The notes beneath the pieces are model-generated. The model was not told where the DNA came from. It did no database searches and was given only the letters and a program-made list of their open reading frames with translations. A stretch of 64,000 bases of DNA from Acidaminobacter hydrogenoformans DSM 2784 (lineage in GTDB: Bacteria > Bacillota > Clostridia > Peptostreptococcales > Acidaminobacteraceae): contig NZ_FMWL01000003.1 in assembly GCF_900103005.1 (NCBI RefSeq), forward strand, positions 124,001 to 188,000. The letters are read 5' to 3'. Numbering within the stretch: position 1 is the first letter of the stretch; each line of letters opens with the position of its first letter. Of the stretch, positions 17,359 to 26,478 are shown in pieces. Made by a program: the position numbers and the translations under genes.

Positions 17359-18084
17359 ATGGGACCAGTTGGCGCATTTTTTGATATTGACGGTACTTTG
17401 TACCGGGATTCACTCATGGTGGAACACTTTAAAAAGCTGGTCAAATATGAGGTCGTAGACCCGGTCGTCTGGCACCGCAATGTCAAGAAAACTTATGAGG
17501 AATGGAAAAAACGACGGGCGGAATATGATGATTATCTCATTGAACTCTCACAGATTTATATCCGCTCGCTGACTGGTCTCAACAAGAGCAGTCTGGATTT
17601 TATCGCAGACCAGGTGATTAAACTCAAAGGTGAAGAGGTCTATTCCTATTCCCGTCAAAGAATCCAGTATCATTTATGGGCGGGGCACAAAATATTTTTC
17701 ATCTCTGGCAGCCCTGATTTTCTCGTTGAAAAAATGGCTGAGAAATATTCTGCCACAGAATTCAGAGGCACCCATTACGACGTCAATCACAAAGGCAATT
17801 TCACAGGACACATTGACCCCATGTGGGATTCAGAAAACAAAAACAGGGCTATTATGGATTTTGTGGCGCGCCACAACATTGATCTCAGCGCAAGCTATGC
17901 CTATGGGGATACCAATGGAGACTACTCCATGTTTCAATTGGTAGGCCATCCCGTCGCCATCAATCCGACACGGGAGCTGGTACGCAATATCCAGTCTGAC
18001 ACAGAAATGATGGATAAGATAGATATAATCGTTGAGAGAAAAGATGTCATTTTCAGGCTGCCCTCTGCCGTGGAGATCCTATAA
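17359..18084 (+). CDS. HAD superfamily phosphatase, subclass IB (SerB-like)
   Basis: A 241-residue phosphohydrolase of the HAD-IB group. Motif I is FFDIDGT near the N-terminus, motif II FFISGSPDF, and motif III/IV includes YAYGDTNGDYSMF with the acidic metal ligands. A helical cap separates motifs I and II. Members act on phosphoserine or other phosphomonoesters; the substrate here is unknown. The start ATG 17359 follows AGAGGTGAC. It is convergent with the lytic transglycosylase gene, sharing a terminator. Confidence 0.85.
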   Translation: MGPVGAFFDIDGTLYRDSLMVEHFKKLVKYEVVDPVVWHRNVKKTYEEWKKRRAEYDDYLIELSQIYIRSLTGLNKSSLDFIADQVIKLKGEEVYSYSRQRIQYHLWAGHKIFFISGSPDFLVEKMAEKYSATEFRGTHYDVNHKGNFTGHIDPMWDSENKNRAIMDFVARHNIDLSASYAYGDTNGDYSMFQLVGHPVAINPTRELVRNIQSDTEMMDKIDIIVERKDVIFRLPSAVEIL

Positions 18085-18101
18085 GGGGCTTCTAAATCAA
18101 T

Positions 18102-18132
18102 AAAAAAAAGTCCTCCATCAGGAGGACTTTTC
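18102..18132. terminator. Shared bidirectional terminator
   Basis: AAAAGTCCTCC pairs with GGAGGACTTTT around a 4-base loop, with T runs on both strands. It lies between the convergent phosphatase and transglycosylase genes. Confidence 0.92.
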
Positions 18133-18156
18133 CACTTGAGCGATTTAGCCCAACGA

Positions 18157-19179
18157 CTAATTGGCATTTGTGAAATCCAAAATTTTACCGCGCTTTACTT
18201 TAACGCTTTCAAGGTAGCCTGTCGTGTAGTCACCGGCGGACTCGCGGTAGTAGCCTTGATTGTAAGCAATGAGAGCGCGTTCCATGCTCCCGTAGCGTTC
18301 AAGCTTCTGACTGAGGTACTTGGTGCCATATTCAATGCTGAGCTGCGGATTGTAAAGCTGTTCTACGCTGAGTCCAAGTGCTCTGCCTGTGGAACCCATA
18401 ATCTGCATCAGCCCTATGGCGCCATAATATTCACAATTCGTGTCATAGGCACTTTCCTGCCAAATGACAGCCATGATCCATGACTCGTCCATGCCATAAC
18501 GGTCGCATGCGTCTTTGATCCAAGTCACATAGTTATGTGCCGTGGCGTCCGTCAAGCGGGGATTGACCTTCATCATAAAGGCTGCCATCCTCTCAAGGTA
18601 CGCTTTGTCCGAAGCCTCAATCATATTCAGGAGGTCTTCTTCACTTTCAGTGCTGAGATGGAAGCCTGCAATGCGGTCATTTTTGGCATACCATCCGAGC
18701 TCTGCATTAACGTGATACGTCAGCGGCAGATAAATCATGTGGTTGTAGACGAGTAAAGGATAGCCCTGCGTGTCTAACGGGGCGCCATTAAACTGGATTG
18801 TGTCATTTGGGTCAAGAGCATAAGCCTTGACAGAAGTAGACGGATCCATAACAGCAGCCGTATCGTTGACAAACGCTTCACCAGGTGTGACCTTGGTTAA
18901 ATAGCGAATGTCTCCAACGCGTGTGTACTGATATCCCATAGACTGCATGAGATTCCAGTTAAGCGGCAGGTACTGGATGTCATTGTATCTCAGGATCGGA
19001 AAAGCCAAAGACCGATTGGATACAATATTCGAGTTTATCGTTATGCTAGAATCATTTTTTTGAACATCCACAATTACCAGCCCGTTTTCTTCAGCAAACA
19101 CTGAATTTGTCTGGGATACAACTGCCGCTGCAAGGATTAATACCATCAGCAGGACATGCATCCAACGGGGTTTAGTCAT
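18157..19179 (-). CDS. Secreted lytic transglycosylase (SLT domain)
   Basis: A 340-residue exported cell-wall enzyme. Residues 1-29 form a signal peptide ending near VFA-EE. Residues about 33-175 resemble a copper amine oxidase N-terminal-like domain (repeats with ILRYNDIQYLPL and LVYNHMIYLPL), common in clostridial surface proteins. Residues about 215-335 are the SLT domain, with the catalytic Glu in WQESAYD, then GAIGLMQIM and the AYNQG motif. It cleaves peptidoglycan glycan strands. Regulated separately from its divergent neighbour add. Confidence 0.87.
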   Translation of the reverse strand: MTKPRWMHVLLMVLILAAAVVSQTNSVFAEENGLVIVDVQKNDSSITINSNIVSNRSLAFPILRYNDIQYLPLNWNLMQSMGYQYTRVGDIRYLTKVTPGEAFVNDTAAVMDPSTSVKAYALDPNDTIQFNGAPLDTQGYPLLVYNHMIYLPLTYHVNAELGWYAKNDRIAGFHLSTESEEDLLNMIEASDKAYLERMAAFMMKVNPRLTDATAHNYVTWIKDACDRYGMDESWIMAVIWQESAYDTNCEYYGAIGLMQIMGSTGRALGLSVEQLYNPQLSIEYGTKYLSQKLERYGSMERALIAYNQGYYRESAGDYTTGYLESVKVKRGKILDFTNAN

Positions 19180-19420
19180 TAAATCACTCCTTATTCAAAT
19201 TTATAGACCTCGTCAGTTTATCATAAAGCGTTGCCAAAGGCAAAGTAATCATTTGCTTTTATGCTATATTTTCCCATTTCGGGCATCAACGACCGACTCC
19301 AACAATCTGAAAAAGCAGCTTTCTTACTTTGAAAAAAATGACGAAAAAAACAGACTCAACGTCATTTTTAACCCGCCAGGCCAACCTCCAAAATCAAAAA
19401 AATTGAAAGGAGTCCATCCC

Positions 19421-20446
19421 ATGTTTCAGCCAACTTCGACAACACCACTTAAAAAACTGCCAAAAATTGAGCTCCATTGCCATTTGGACGGCAGCGTTCG
19501 CCTTTCGACCTTAAAAGCTTTAGGCATTAGTGAAAACCTCCTGGATCCGGAAATTACGGAAGCTGAGCTTCGTGCGCTTGCAGAGGTTCCAGAGGATTGC
19601 CCTTCCCTTGTCGATTATCTAAAGCGGTTCGACCTTCCACTGAAAGTCATGCAGACCGAAGAAGCCCTCTCGAGAATAACAAGAGAGCTCGTCGAAGACG
19701 CCGCTGCGGATGGCGTACGCTATATTGAAATACGCTTCGCGCCACATCTCCACCAGGAACGGGGACTCTCCCTTGACGCCATCATTTCTGCCGTCATTGA
19801 AGGCGCGAAAGCCGGAGAACAATCCACCGGAACCAGAGCCAACATCATCCTGTGCTGTATGCGCCATCTTCCGCCTTCCAGCTCTGTAGCCCTGGTTGAA
19901 GCAGGGCGCCCTTTCCTCGGTCAAGGCGTCGTCGCTTTGGACCTTGCCGGCGATGAGCACAATTATCCGCCGGAGCACCACGCGGAAGCTTTTCAGCTTG
20001 CGAAATCCTATGGCTACCATAGAACTGTCCACGCGGGAGAAACGGGTATTGTCGACAACATCCGAAAATCTGTCAAACTTCTCCACGCGGAGCGGGTAGG
20101 CCATGGCGTCAGTCTGAATAAAGATCCGGAACTCCTTGAAGAGATCAAAGCCGCCGGCATTCCTTTAGAGATGTGCCCCACTTCGAACCTCCACACTAAA
20201 GCTGCGGACAGTTACGAGACCCATCCTCTTCATCACTATCTCATGGAGGGTGTGAACGTTACTTTGAATACAGACAATCGCACCGTCTCAGGCATTACAC
20301 TCACCAAAGAAACTGAGAATATGCTGCGATCAGGTTTAAATAAAGCTCAGCTAAAAGCAATTTACATGAATGCCGCAGAAGTCATTTTTGACAGTGCTGA
20401 GGAGAAAGCACGACTGAGGGCGCTATGGCCGGCTGAACGTCTGTAA
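19421..20446 (+). CDS. add: Adenosine deaminase
   Basis: Deaminates adenosine to inosine in purine salvage. The zinc-site HCHLDGS near the N-terminus, the HAGE motif with catalytic Glu, and the NTDN block (with zinc-binding Asp) are intact. The 341-residue protein starts at ATG 19421, behind AAAGGAG; a longer reading from 19253 would add an unrelated N-terminal tail with no ribosome binding site. The 240-base gap upstream is AT-rich and holds no other feature I can name. Confidence 0.92.
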   Translation: MFQPTSTTPLKKLPKIELHCHLDGSVRLSTLKALGISENLLDPEITEAELRALAEVPEDCPSLVDYLKRFDLPLKVMQTEEALSRITRELVEDAAADGVRYIEIRFAPHLHQERGLSLDAIISAVIEGAKAGEQSTGTRANIILCCMRHLPPSSSVALVEAGRPFLGQGVVALDLAGDEHNYPPEHHAEAFQLAKSYGYHRTVHAGETGIVDNIRKSVKLLHAERVGHGVSLNKDPELLEEIKAAGIPLEMCPTSNLHTKAADSYETHPLHHYLMEGVNVTLNTDNRTVSGITLTKETENMLRSGLNKAQLKAIYMNAAEVIFDSAEEKARLRALWPAERL

Positions 20447-20544
20447 ATGTTAAATACAAAACATTTTTTATGTCAAGTATGGTCTGTCTCAAGCAAATTG
20501 ATTATACTGGAAATATATTTGAATTTGAAATGGAGAGTGAAGCT

Positions 20545-21744
20545 ATGGACTGCAGATTATCTATCATGGAACGCGTGCACTGGATTGGCGTCAACGACCG
20601 CGAAACCACACTATTTGAGAACTTTTGGCCTCTTGACAGAGGTGTATGCTACAACTCTTATTTGATTACAGATGAAAAAGTCGCCATTATAGACACCGTT
20701 AAATTCAATAAGACGGAACAGTACCTCTCAAAAGTCAAAGAGGTTATTGGGGACCGAAAAGTTGACTATCTGATCGTCAACCATATGGAACCGGACCACT
20801 CCGGCTCCATGAAGGCGCTTGTTGCCGCTTACCCTGACATGCAAATCGTGGGGAACAAGAAGACCTTTGACTTTATCCGCGGTTTTTACGACATCACTGA
20901 AAACTTCCTTGAAGTGGCTGAAGGGGACGAGCTTGATTTGGGCTACCACAAGCTCAAATTCTTCCTAACCCCTATGATTCACTGGCCAGAAACCATGATG
21001 ACCTATGATCAGACGGAGAAGATTCTGTTCTCCATGGACGCCTTTGGCGGTTTTGGTTCCCTGGATGGCGGTCTCTTTGATGATGAAGTCAACGTAGAGT
21101 TCTACGAAGATGAAATTCGCCGCTACTATTCCAATATTGTCGCGAAGTACAGCCCAATTGTTCAGCGGGCCCTGGGACGCCTTGGCGCACTGGATCTCAA
21201 TGTGATTGCGCCTACACACGGTCCAATCTGGCGCACCAGCCCCAAGACCATTGTCGACTACTATGACAAATGGAGCCGCTATGAGGCTGAGGAAGGCGTC
21301 GTGATCGTCTATGGCACCATGTACGGCAATACGGCAAAAATGGCGGACTATGTAGCCAGGATCATCTCTGAGAATGGCGTGAAGAACGTACGTGTCTACG
21401 ACGCTTCAAAGACCCATCTGTCTTATATTCTGAGCGATATCTGGCGATTCAAGGGTGTCATCCTGGGCTCCTGCGCTTATAACATGAACATTTTCCCTGC
21501 CATGGAGCTGGTTCTTTCCAAACTTGAGCACACTGGCCTGAAGAATCGTTACCTTGGCGTCTTTGGCAATAAGTCCTGGAGCGGCGGCGGCGTCAGCGCC
21601 ATTGACGCTTTTGCCGAGAAAGTCAAATGGGAGAGAATTGGCAGTTCAATTGAAGCCACCTATACACCAAAGGATGAAGAATTCAAGGCGCTGGTCAAGC
21701 TGGGTAAAGAGATGGCTCAGCGCGTAAAGGACAATCCGCTTTAA
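20545..21744 (+). CDS. fprA: Flavodiiron protein (FprA type)
   Basis: Reduces O2 to water or NO to N2O, protecting anaerobes. The N-terminal metallo-beta-lactamase-like domain carries the diiron ligands in HMEPDH (80-85), and the C-terminal flavodoxin domain starts near VYGTMYGNTAKMADY (about 255-270) with the FMN phosphate loop. At 399 residues it is the two-domain form without a fused rubredoxin, so an external rubredoxin is expected. Start ATG 20545 has GGAGAGTGAAGC upstream. Its stop overlaps the S9 peptidase start by one base. Confidence 0.93.
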   Translation: MDCRLSIMERVHWIGVNDRETTLFENFWPLDRGVCYNSYLITDEKVAIIDTVKFNKTEQYLSKVKEVIGDRKVDYLIVNHMEPDHSGSMKALVAAYPDMQIVGNKKTFDFIRGFYDITENFLEVAEGDELDLGYHKLKFFLTPMIHWPETMMTYDQTEKILFSMDAFGGFGSLDGGLFDDEVNVEFYEDEIRRYYSNIVAKYSPIVQRALGRLGALDLNVIAPTHGPIWRTSPKTIVDYYDKWSRYEAEEGVVIVYGTMYGNTAKMADYVARIISENGVKNVRVYDASKTHLSYILSDIWRFKGVILGSCAYNMNIFPAMELVLSKLEHTGLKNRYLGVFGNKSWSGGGVSAIDAFAEKVKWERIGSSIEATYTPKDEEFKALVKLGKEMAQRVKDNPL

Positions 21745-23771
21745 TGGCTGCGGAAGTTTTAAATAAAGTCTCCGTTGACGGTTTTGCAGCGTTTAGGTCC
21801 ATCTCCTCGCTCCAGACCTCTCCCAATGGTCAGGCACTCTGCGCCGTCGTCCATCAGCCAGACCTTGAAAAAAACAAAAATGTCAGCGATTTATGGATCT
21901 ACACCCGGGAATGCGGCTTCCGCCGTTTGACCACCTCCTGCTCAGACCGTCAGCCCCGTTGGCTCAGCGACACCGAGGTCGTCTTTATCTCTGGCCGCAG
22001 CCAAGCGGAAACGCCTGATCAAGAAACGCAAAAACGCCCTATGACTGAACTTTTCAAAATTGACATACGCGGTGGCGAGGCTCAAAGAGTCATGGAAATC
22101 CCTTTCGAGGTTTCAAGCTTTGAACCTTTGCCTGACCACCAATGGCTCGTCGAATTCACTTATCATCCGGAGTGGCATCACTTGACAGAGTCCAGTGACA
22201 TCCTTGAAAAAATGGAGGAGAAAGCAGCCGTCCAGATCATAGACGAAATCCCCTTCTGGCAAAATGGCACCGGCTTTACCAATAAAACCAGAACAGCCCT
22301 TGGTATTTACAACCCGGAAAAAGAAGCCATGGAGATGCTCACTGATCAGCTCAGCAATGTTGAGGACTGGGTATATGACGCTGACCGCAGGCGTATTGTC
22401 CTGATCCAGTCCCAGTTCAAAAGTAAACAGGTCATCTTCAACAGCCTTGCGCTATGCGACTTATCTGACCGAAGTCTCAAAGATATTTCTCACAGAGATG
22501 ATTTTCTGTATGAAATATGCGGAATATCACCAGAGGGCAGCATTTTGTTTTACGGTACAGATACCGCCAAATACGGCATCAATGAAAATGGCGATTTCTA
22601 CAGCTTCGATCCCTCAGAAGGCACAGTTAACAGACTGACAGAGGGCTTCAATGGAAGCTTTGGAAATTCGGTGGGAACGGATATCCGTATGGGCAGCAAA
22701 GGCAATCCAAGGCCGCTGTTTCACGAAGGCCAGTGGATTTTTGTCACAACTATGGGCTCAGAAGCACCTCTGGTGGCTCTCGCCCTTGACGGCAGCCTAA
22801 CGAGACTGACGCCAGAAACGTCTGCTGCGGCTTGCTATGAGTTTGCCGTTTTCGAGGATGTCCTGACAGTCGTCGCTCTGGTGGATCAGAAGCCACAGGA
22901 GCTCTATGCCTTGAAGGAGAAAGGGCCTGATGGAACACTTGAGCTGGCACCGCTGACCGAGCTGAATAAAGATGTGGCGGAAAGCCAGTACGTCTCCATG
23001 CCCGAAATCTTCATAACGACGGCTAAAGATGGTACAGAGCTGACGGGTTGGATTATGAAGCCTTACAACTTTGAGCCCCTGCGCCGCTACACCGGCATTC
23101 TCAACATACACGGCGGTCCAAAAGCCGTTTATGGCCCATTCTATTATCACGAAATGCAGTACTGGGCCTCTGAAGGCTTCGCGGTAATCTTCATGAATCC
23201 TCGAGGCAGCGACGGCCGGGGGAACGACTTCGCGGACATTAGAGGACAATATGGCAATGTAGATTACGAGGACCTCATGTGCTTTGTGGATGCTGTCGTA
23301 GAACAGCACACGTGGATTGACAACAACCGGCTGGGCGTGACTGGCGGGTCTTACGGGGGTTTCATGACCAACTGGATCATTGGGCATACTGACCGATTCA
23401 AGGCAGCAGCTTCCCAGCGCTCCATCTCCAACTGGATCTCAAAATTCGGAACCACGGATATTGGCTACTATTTTGTGAAGGATCAAATTGGAGCGGACCC
23501 ATGGAGCAATTATGAAAAGTTATGGGATCAATCTCCTTTGAAGTATGCTGACAAAGCAGTCACACCAACACTGTTCATCCACTCGGACGAAGACTTCAGG
23601 TGCTGGACGGCGGAGGTGTTCCAAATGTTTACAGCGCTGAAATACCATGGCGTCCAGAGCCGCCTCTGCCTGTTCCACGGTGAGAACCATGAGCTCAGCC
23701 GCAGCGGCAAGCCAAAAAACCGTGTCCGCAGGCTAAAGGAAATTACGGATTGGATGCGGAAGTATTTGTAA
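21744..23771 (+). CDS. S9 family peptidase (acylaminoacyl-peptidase/DPP-like)
   Basis: A cytoplasmic serine peptidase of 675 residues: beta-propeller-like N-terminal part (about 1-410) and an alpha/beta hydrolase domain. The nucleophile is in GGSYGGFMTNW (about 535), the catalytic Asp in HSDEDFRC and the His in HGENHELSRSG. Such enzymes trim acylated or short peptides. TAATG overlap with fprA indicates translational coupling, although the two functions have no obvious link. Confidence 0.88.
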   Translation: MAAEVLNKVSVDGFAAFRSISSLQTSPNGQALCAVVHQPDLEKNKNVSDLWIYTRECGFRRLTTSCSDRQPRWLSDTEVVFISGRSQAETPDQETQKRPMTELFKIDIRGGEAQRVMEIPFEVSSFEPLPDHQWLVEFTYHPEWHHLTESSDILEKMEEKAAVQIIDEIPFWQNGTGFTNKTRTALGIYNPEKEAMEMLTDQLSNVEDWVYDADRRRIVLIQSQFKSKQVIFNSLALCDLSDRSLKDISHRDDFLYEICGISPEGSILFYGTDTAKYGINENGDFYSFDPSEGTVNRLTEGFNGSFGNSVGTDIRMGSKGNPRPLFHEGQWIFVTTMGSEAPLVALALDGSLTRLTPETSAAACYEFAVFEDVLTVVALVDQKPQELYALKEKGPDGTLELAPLTELNKDVAESQYVSMPEIFITTAKDGTELTGWIMKPYNFEPLRRYTGILNIHGGPKAVYGPFYYHEMQYWASEGFAVIFMNPRGSDGRGNDFADIRGQYGNVDYEDLMCFVDAVVEQHTWIDNNRLGVTGGSYGGFMTNWIIGHTDRFKAAASQRSISNWISKFGTTDIGYYFVKDQIGADPWSNYEKLWDQSPLKYADKAVTPTLFIHSDEDFRCWTAEVFQMFTALKYHGVQSRLCLFHGENHELSRSGKPKNRVRRLKEITDWMRKYL

Positions 23772-23778
23772 TTCAAGC

Positions 23779-23845
23779 AAAAAGGAAGATGCTGCAGTCA
23801 AAGTCGCTTGTCCCGACTTCTTGACCACTGCATCTTCCTTTTTTG
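23779..23845. terminator. Nested-hairpin terminator after the S9 peptidase
   Basis: GGAAGATGC...GCATCTTCC encloses an inner AAGTCG/CGACTT hairpin, with A and T runs on the two sides. It can end transcription from both the S9 peptidase (+) and pepD (-). Confidence 0.88.
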
Positions 23846-23892
23846 TTTTGCAAAGCGCTTCGTATCTGCCAGCAGGTTGAGTTTAAAGGTGC

Positions 23893-25365
23893 TTACGCTT
23901 TTTTACCGTATCTTTTGAGCACTTCTACGACAAAATCATAAACGCGCTCTGTCGACGCCATATCAAGGCGCTCTTTAGGCGTATGAACATCAAACAGGTC
24001 CGCACCTATGGAAACGAAATCGATTGGCCCAAGCTTTTCTTTCAAGATGCCGCACTCAAGGCCGGCATGGATGGCAGAAACGGTCATTTCTTTTCCATAG
24101 AGCGCGCGATAAGTCTCAATCATAGTGTCTCGCATCTCTGATGCCGGCGCAAACGCCCATTCCGGATAATCTGACATCAGCCTGAGCTCCGCGCCGGTCA
24201 GGGTACAGGCTATCAACATGCGGTCGACAATCTCTGCTTTCAAAGATCTGACAGAGCTGCGGATTGCGCTGTCAATTTCAATAAAACCTTCTTCGGTCGT
24301 ATTCAATACCCCTATGTTGTTCGAGCTTTCAACCAAGCCCGGAATACCCGCACACATGGATTGCACACCATTTGGGATCAAACGCAAAAGTGCCGCTGCA
24401 TTTTCTGCTGTTTCCAGCGAGAAGACTTCTTGACTTGCATCCTCAGGCCTCACTTCTAAAACCTTCAAGACGAGCTTCAGTTCTGGTTCCTCAAGCTGAA
24501 ATTCATTCCGCAGACGAGCTTCCCATGCCGCTATGGTCTTCTGAACCTCTTCCTGCCAAGCGGGCTTGAACACCAGATGCGCCACTGCCTTATTGGCTAT
24601 GGCATTCATTTTCTCGCCGCCTTCAATCCGGCTGATTTGGACGCCCATGCCAAGAAGGTCCCGCATGACTCTTCCCATTAAAACAATGGCATTAGCCCTT
24701 CCTTTGTCAATTTCAACACCGGAGTGGCCGCCCTTGAGACCCGTGATCGTGAGGACCGCGTCCAGGCCCTCTTCGACCCGGGCTTCAACTTCAACAGGAA
24801 GATGCACACTGGCTCTTACGCCGCCTGCACAGGATGCCAGAATGACACCCTCTTCCTCCGAATCCAGGTTGATCAGCGCTTGACCCTTCAAATTCGCTGA
24901 ATTGAGTCTGACCGCGCCGTCCATCCCTGTTTCTTCCGCAACGGTAATCAAAACTTCGAGGGGTGGATGCTCAAGACTCTGATCCTCCAGTATAGCTAAC
25001 GCCATTGCCACAGCTATGCCATTATCAGCGCCAAGAGATGTCTCCGCAGCCATCAGAAAGTCACCTTCTACTTTGAGTGCAACAGGATCTTTGGTGAAAT
25101 CATGCTGGCTGCCCTCTTCCCTGACGCAGACCATGTCCATGTGCCCTTGAAGAATGACAGCAGGCTGGTCCTCATACCCCTTGGTTCCAGACTTCTTGAG
25201 AATGACATTTCCGCAAGGTTCCTGAATGTACTCTAATCCGTTTTTCTCCCCAAACGCCATCAGCCAGTCGCTGACTTTTTTTTCATCTCCAGAACACCGG
25301 GGAATCTGATTCATAGCTTCGAACAGTTCCCATATGCGCTTGTGAGATCCTTCCCATTGATGCAT
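23893..25365 (-). CDS. pepD: Aminoacyl-histidine dipeptidase (M20 family, PepD)
   Basis: A 490-residue zinc dipeptidase that splits Xaa-His and other dipeptides. Metal and catalytic blocks are QGHMDMV, GADNGIA and EETGMDGA, in the M20C order, and the length fits PepD (about 485). The start ATG at 25365 follows AGGAGGAAAAAGC. Together with the S9 peptidase and asparaginase it points to peptide and amino-acid use. Confidence 0.92.
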   Translation of the reverse strand: MHQWEGSHKRIWELFEAMNQIPRCSGDEKKVSDWLMAFGEKNGLEYIQEPCGNVILKKSGTKGYEDQPAVILQGHMDMVCVREEGSQHDFTKDPVALKVEGDFLMAAETSLGADNGIAVAMALAILEDQSLEHPPLEVLITVAEETGMDGAVRLNSANLKGQALINLDSEEEGVILASCAGGVRASVHLPVEVEARVEEGLDAVLTITGLKGGHSGVEIDKGRANAIVLMGRVMRDLLGMGVQISRIEGGEKMNAIANKAVAHLVFKPAWQEEVQKTIAAWEARLRNEFQLEEPELKLVLKVLEVRPEDASQEVFSLETAENAAALLRLIPNGVQSMCAGIPGLVESSNNIGVLNTTEEGFIEIDSAIRSSVRSLKAEIVDRMLIACTLTGAELRLMSDYPEWAFAPASEMRDTMIETYRALYGKEMTVSAIHAGLECGILKEKLGPIDFVSIGADLFDVHTPKERLDMASTERVYDFVVEVLKRYGKKA

Positions 25366-25499
25366 CGCTTTTTCCTCCTAATGGACAGCCCTATAATTCA
25401 AACTTTGACCATGTCATGTTCAAAACAATTTTATCCCGGAGCACTTAACTTTATCAACTTACCATCTTTTCTTAGCTTCTCGTTTTCCCCTGGCTTTTC

Positions 25500-26462
25500 T
25501 TATCTTTCCAGCTTAGCCTCTTTGCCAAATTGCCCAAAAGCTTTGAATCCCGCGCCACAGGAGCCCGCCAGAGCCCCCAGCTGAGCTGTCATAAGCTTTG
25601 GCCGCGGCATCGATTTAAAATTGGCCTGATGGAGAAAGACATCTTCAAGGCGCGGCAGCCAATAGCTGCCCGCACCTGACAATCCTCCGCTGAATACAAT
25701 CACTTCCGGGTCATAGAGCATCCTGAGATTATGAACGCCAATCGCAAGCCGCTGGATCCAGTCATGAACGACACCTTCACAAAACGGATCCCCGGACTCT
25801 GCCCCATCCATTATAATTTTTGCGTCAAAAGGCACCCTGGCATCCAGCCAGCCAGAACTGCCCTGAACTGTCAGCCGGTTGTGGGCATCCGCCACCAGTG
25901 CGGTTGCAGACGTCAAGGTTTCAAAGCAGCCGTTCCTGCCGCAGGCACAGCGATAAAGGCCCTGGTCTGAAATGGTCATATGCCCTATTTCCATAGCCAG
26001 ACCATTTTGACCCTCGTACAGCTTGCCATTGACTATAACGCCGCCGCCTACACCTGTGCCCAGGGTGATCAGCACGCCCCGGTCAACCCCTCTCAGAGCC
26101 CCTGCCACATGCTCCCCATAAGCCGCTGCCGAAGCGTCGTTCATGAATAGTGCCTCTAAGCCTGTCACTTTTTTAAGGTCCCTTTTCAACGAAACCGAAG
26201 TCCACCCAAGATTGACCACCTCAGAGACTTGCCCGCTGATGGGATCTACAGGACCAGGTACGCCTAATCCCACCCCTATAATGTCTGCACGGCTTCTGGC
26301 GCGTTCAATAAGCCCGGTAAGTTTAACCAGGACAGCTTCATAGCCAAGCTCTGATTCCGTATCCACCTGCTCATGCCATAAAACTTTTTTGCTACGCCCC
26401 ACGACGACCGCATCAATGGTCGTACCACCAATATCTATACCTATTGCCGCTTTCGTTGTCAT
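25500..26462 (-). CDS. ROK family sugar kinase (glucokinase-like)
   Basis: A 320-residue ROK protein with the N-terminal phosphate loop IGIDIGGTTIDAV (7-19), the GVGLGVPGPVD block, LGTGVGGG and the ROK zinc motif CACGRNGCFE. Glucokinase activity is likely because pgi lies just upstream in the same direction (17-base gap), which would give glucose to fructose 6-phosphate in one operon. There is no HTH domain, so it is not a ROK repressor. Confidence 0.87.
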   Translation of the reverse strand: MTTKAAIGIDIGGTTIDAVVVGRSKKVLWHEQVDTESELGYEAVLVKLTGLIERARSRADIIGVGLGVPGPVDPISGQVSEVVNLGWTSVSLKRDLKKVTGLEALFMNDASAAAYGEHVAGALRGVDRGVLITLGTGVGGGVIVNGKLYEGQNGLAMEIGHMTISDQGLYRCACGRNGCFETLTSATALVADAHNRLTVQGSSGWLDARVPFDAKIIMDGAESGDPFCEGVVHDWIQRLAIGVHNLRMLYDPEVIVFSGGLSGAGSYWLPRLEDVFLHQANFKSMPRPKLMTAQLGALAGSCGAGFKAFGQFGKEAKLER

Positions 26463-26478
26463 TTAACGCTGCCTCCCC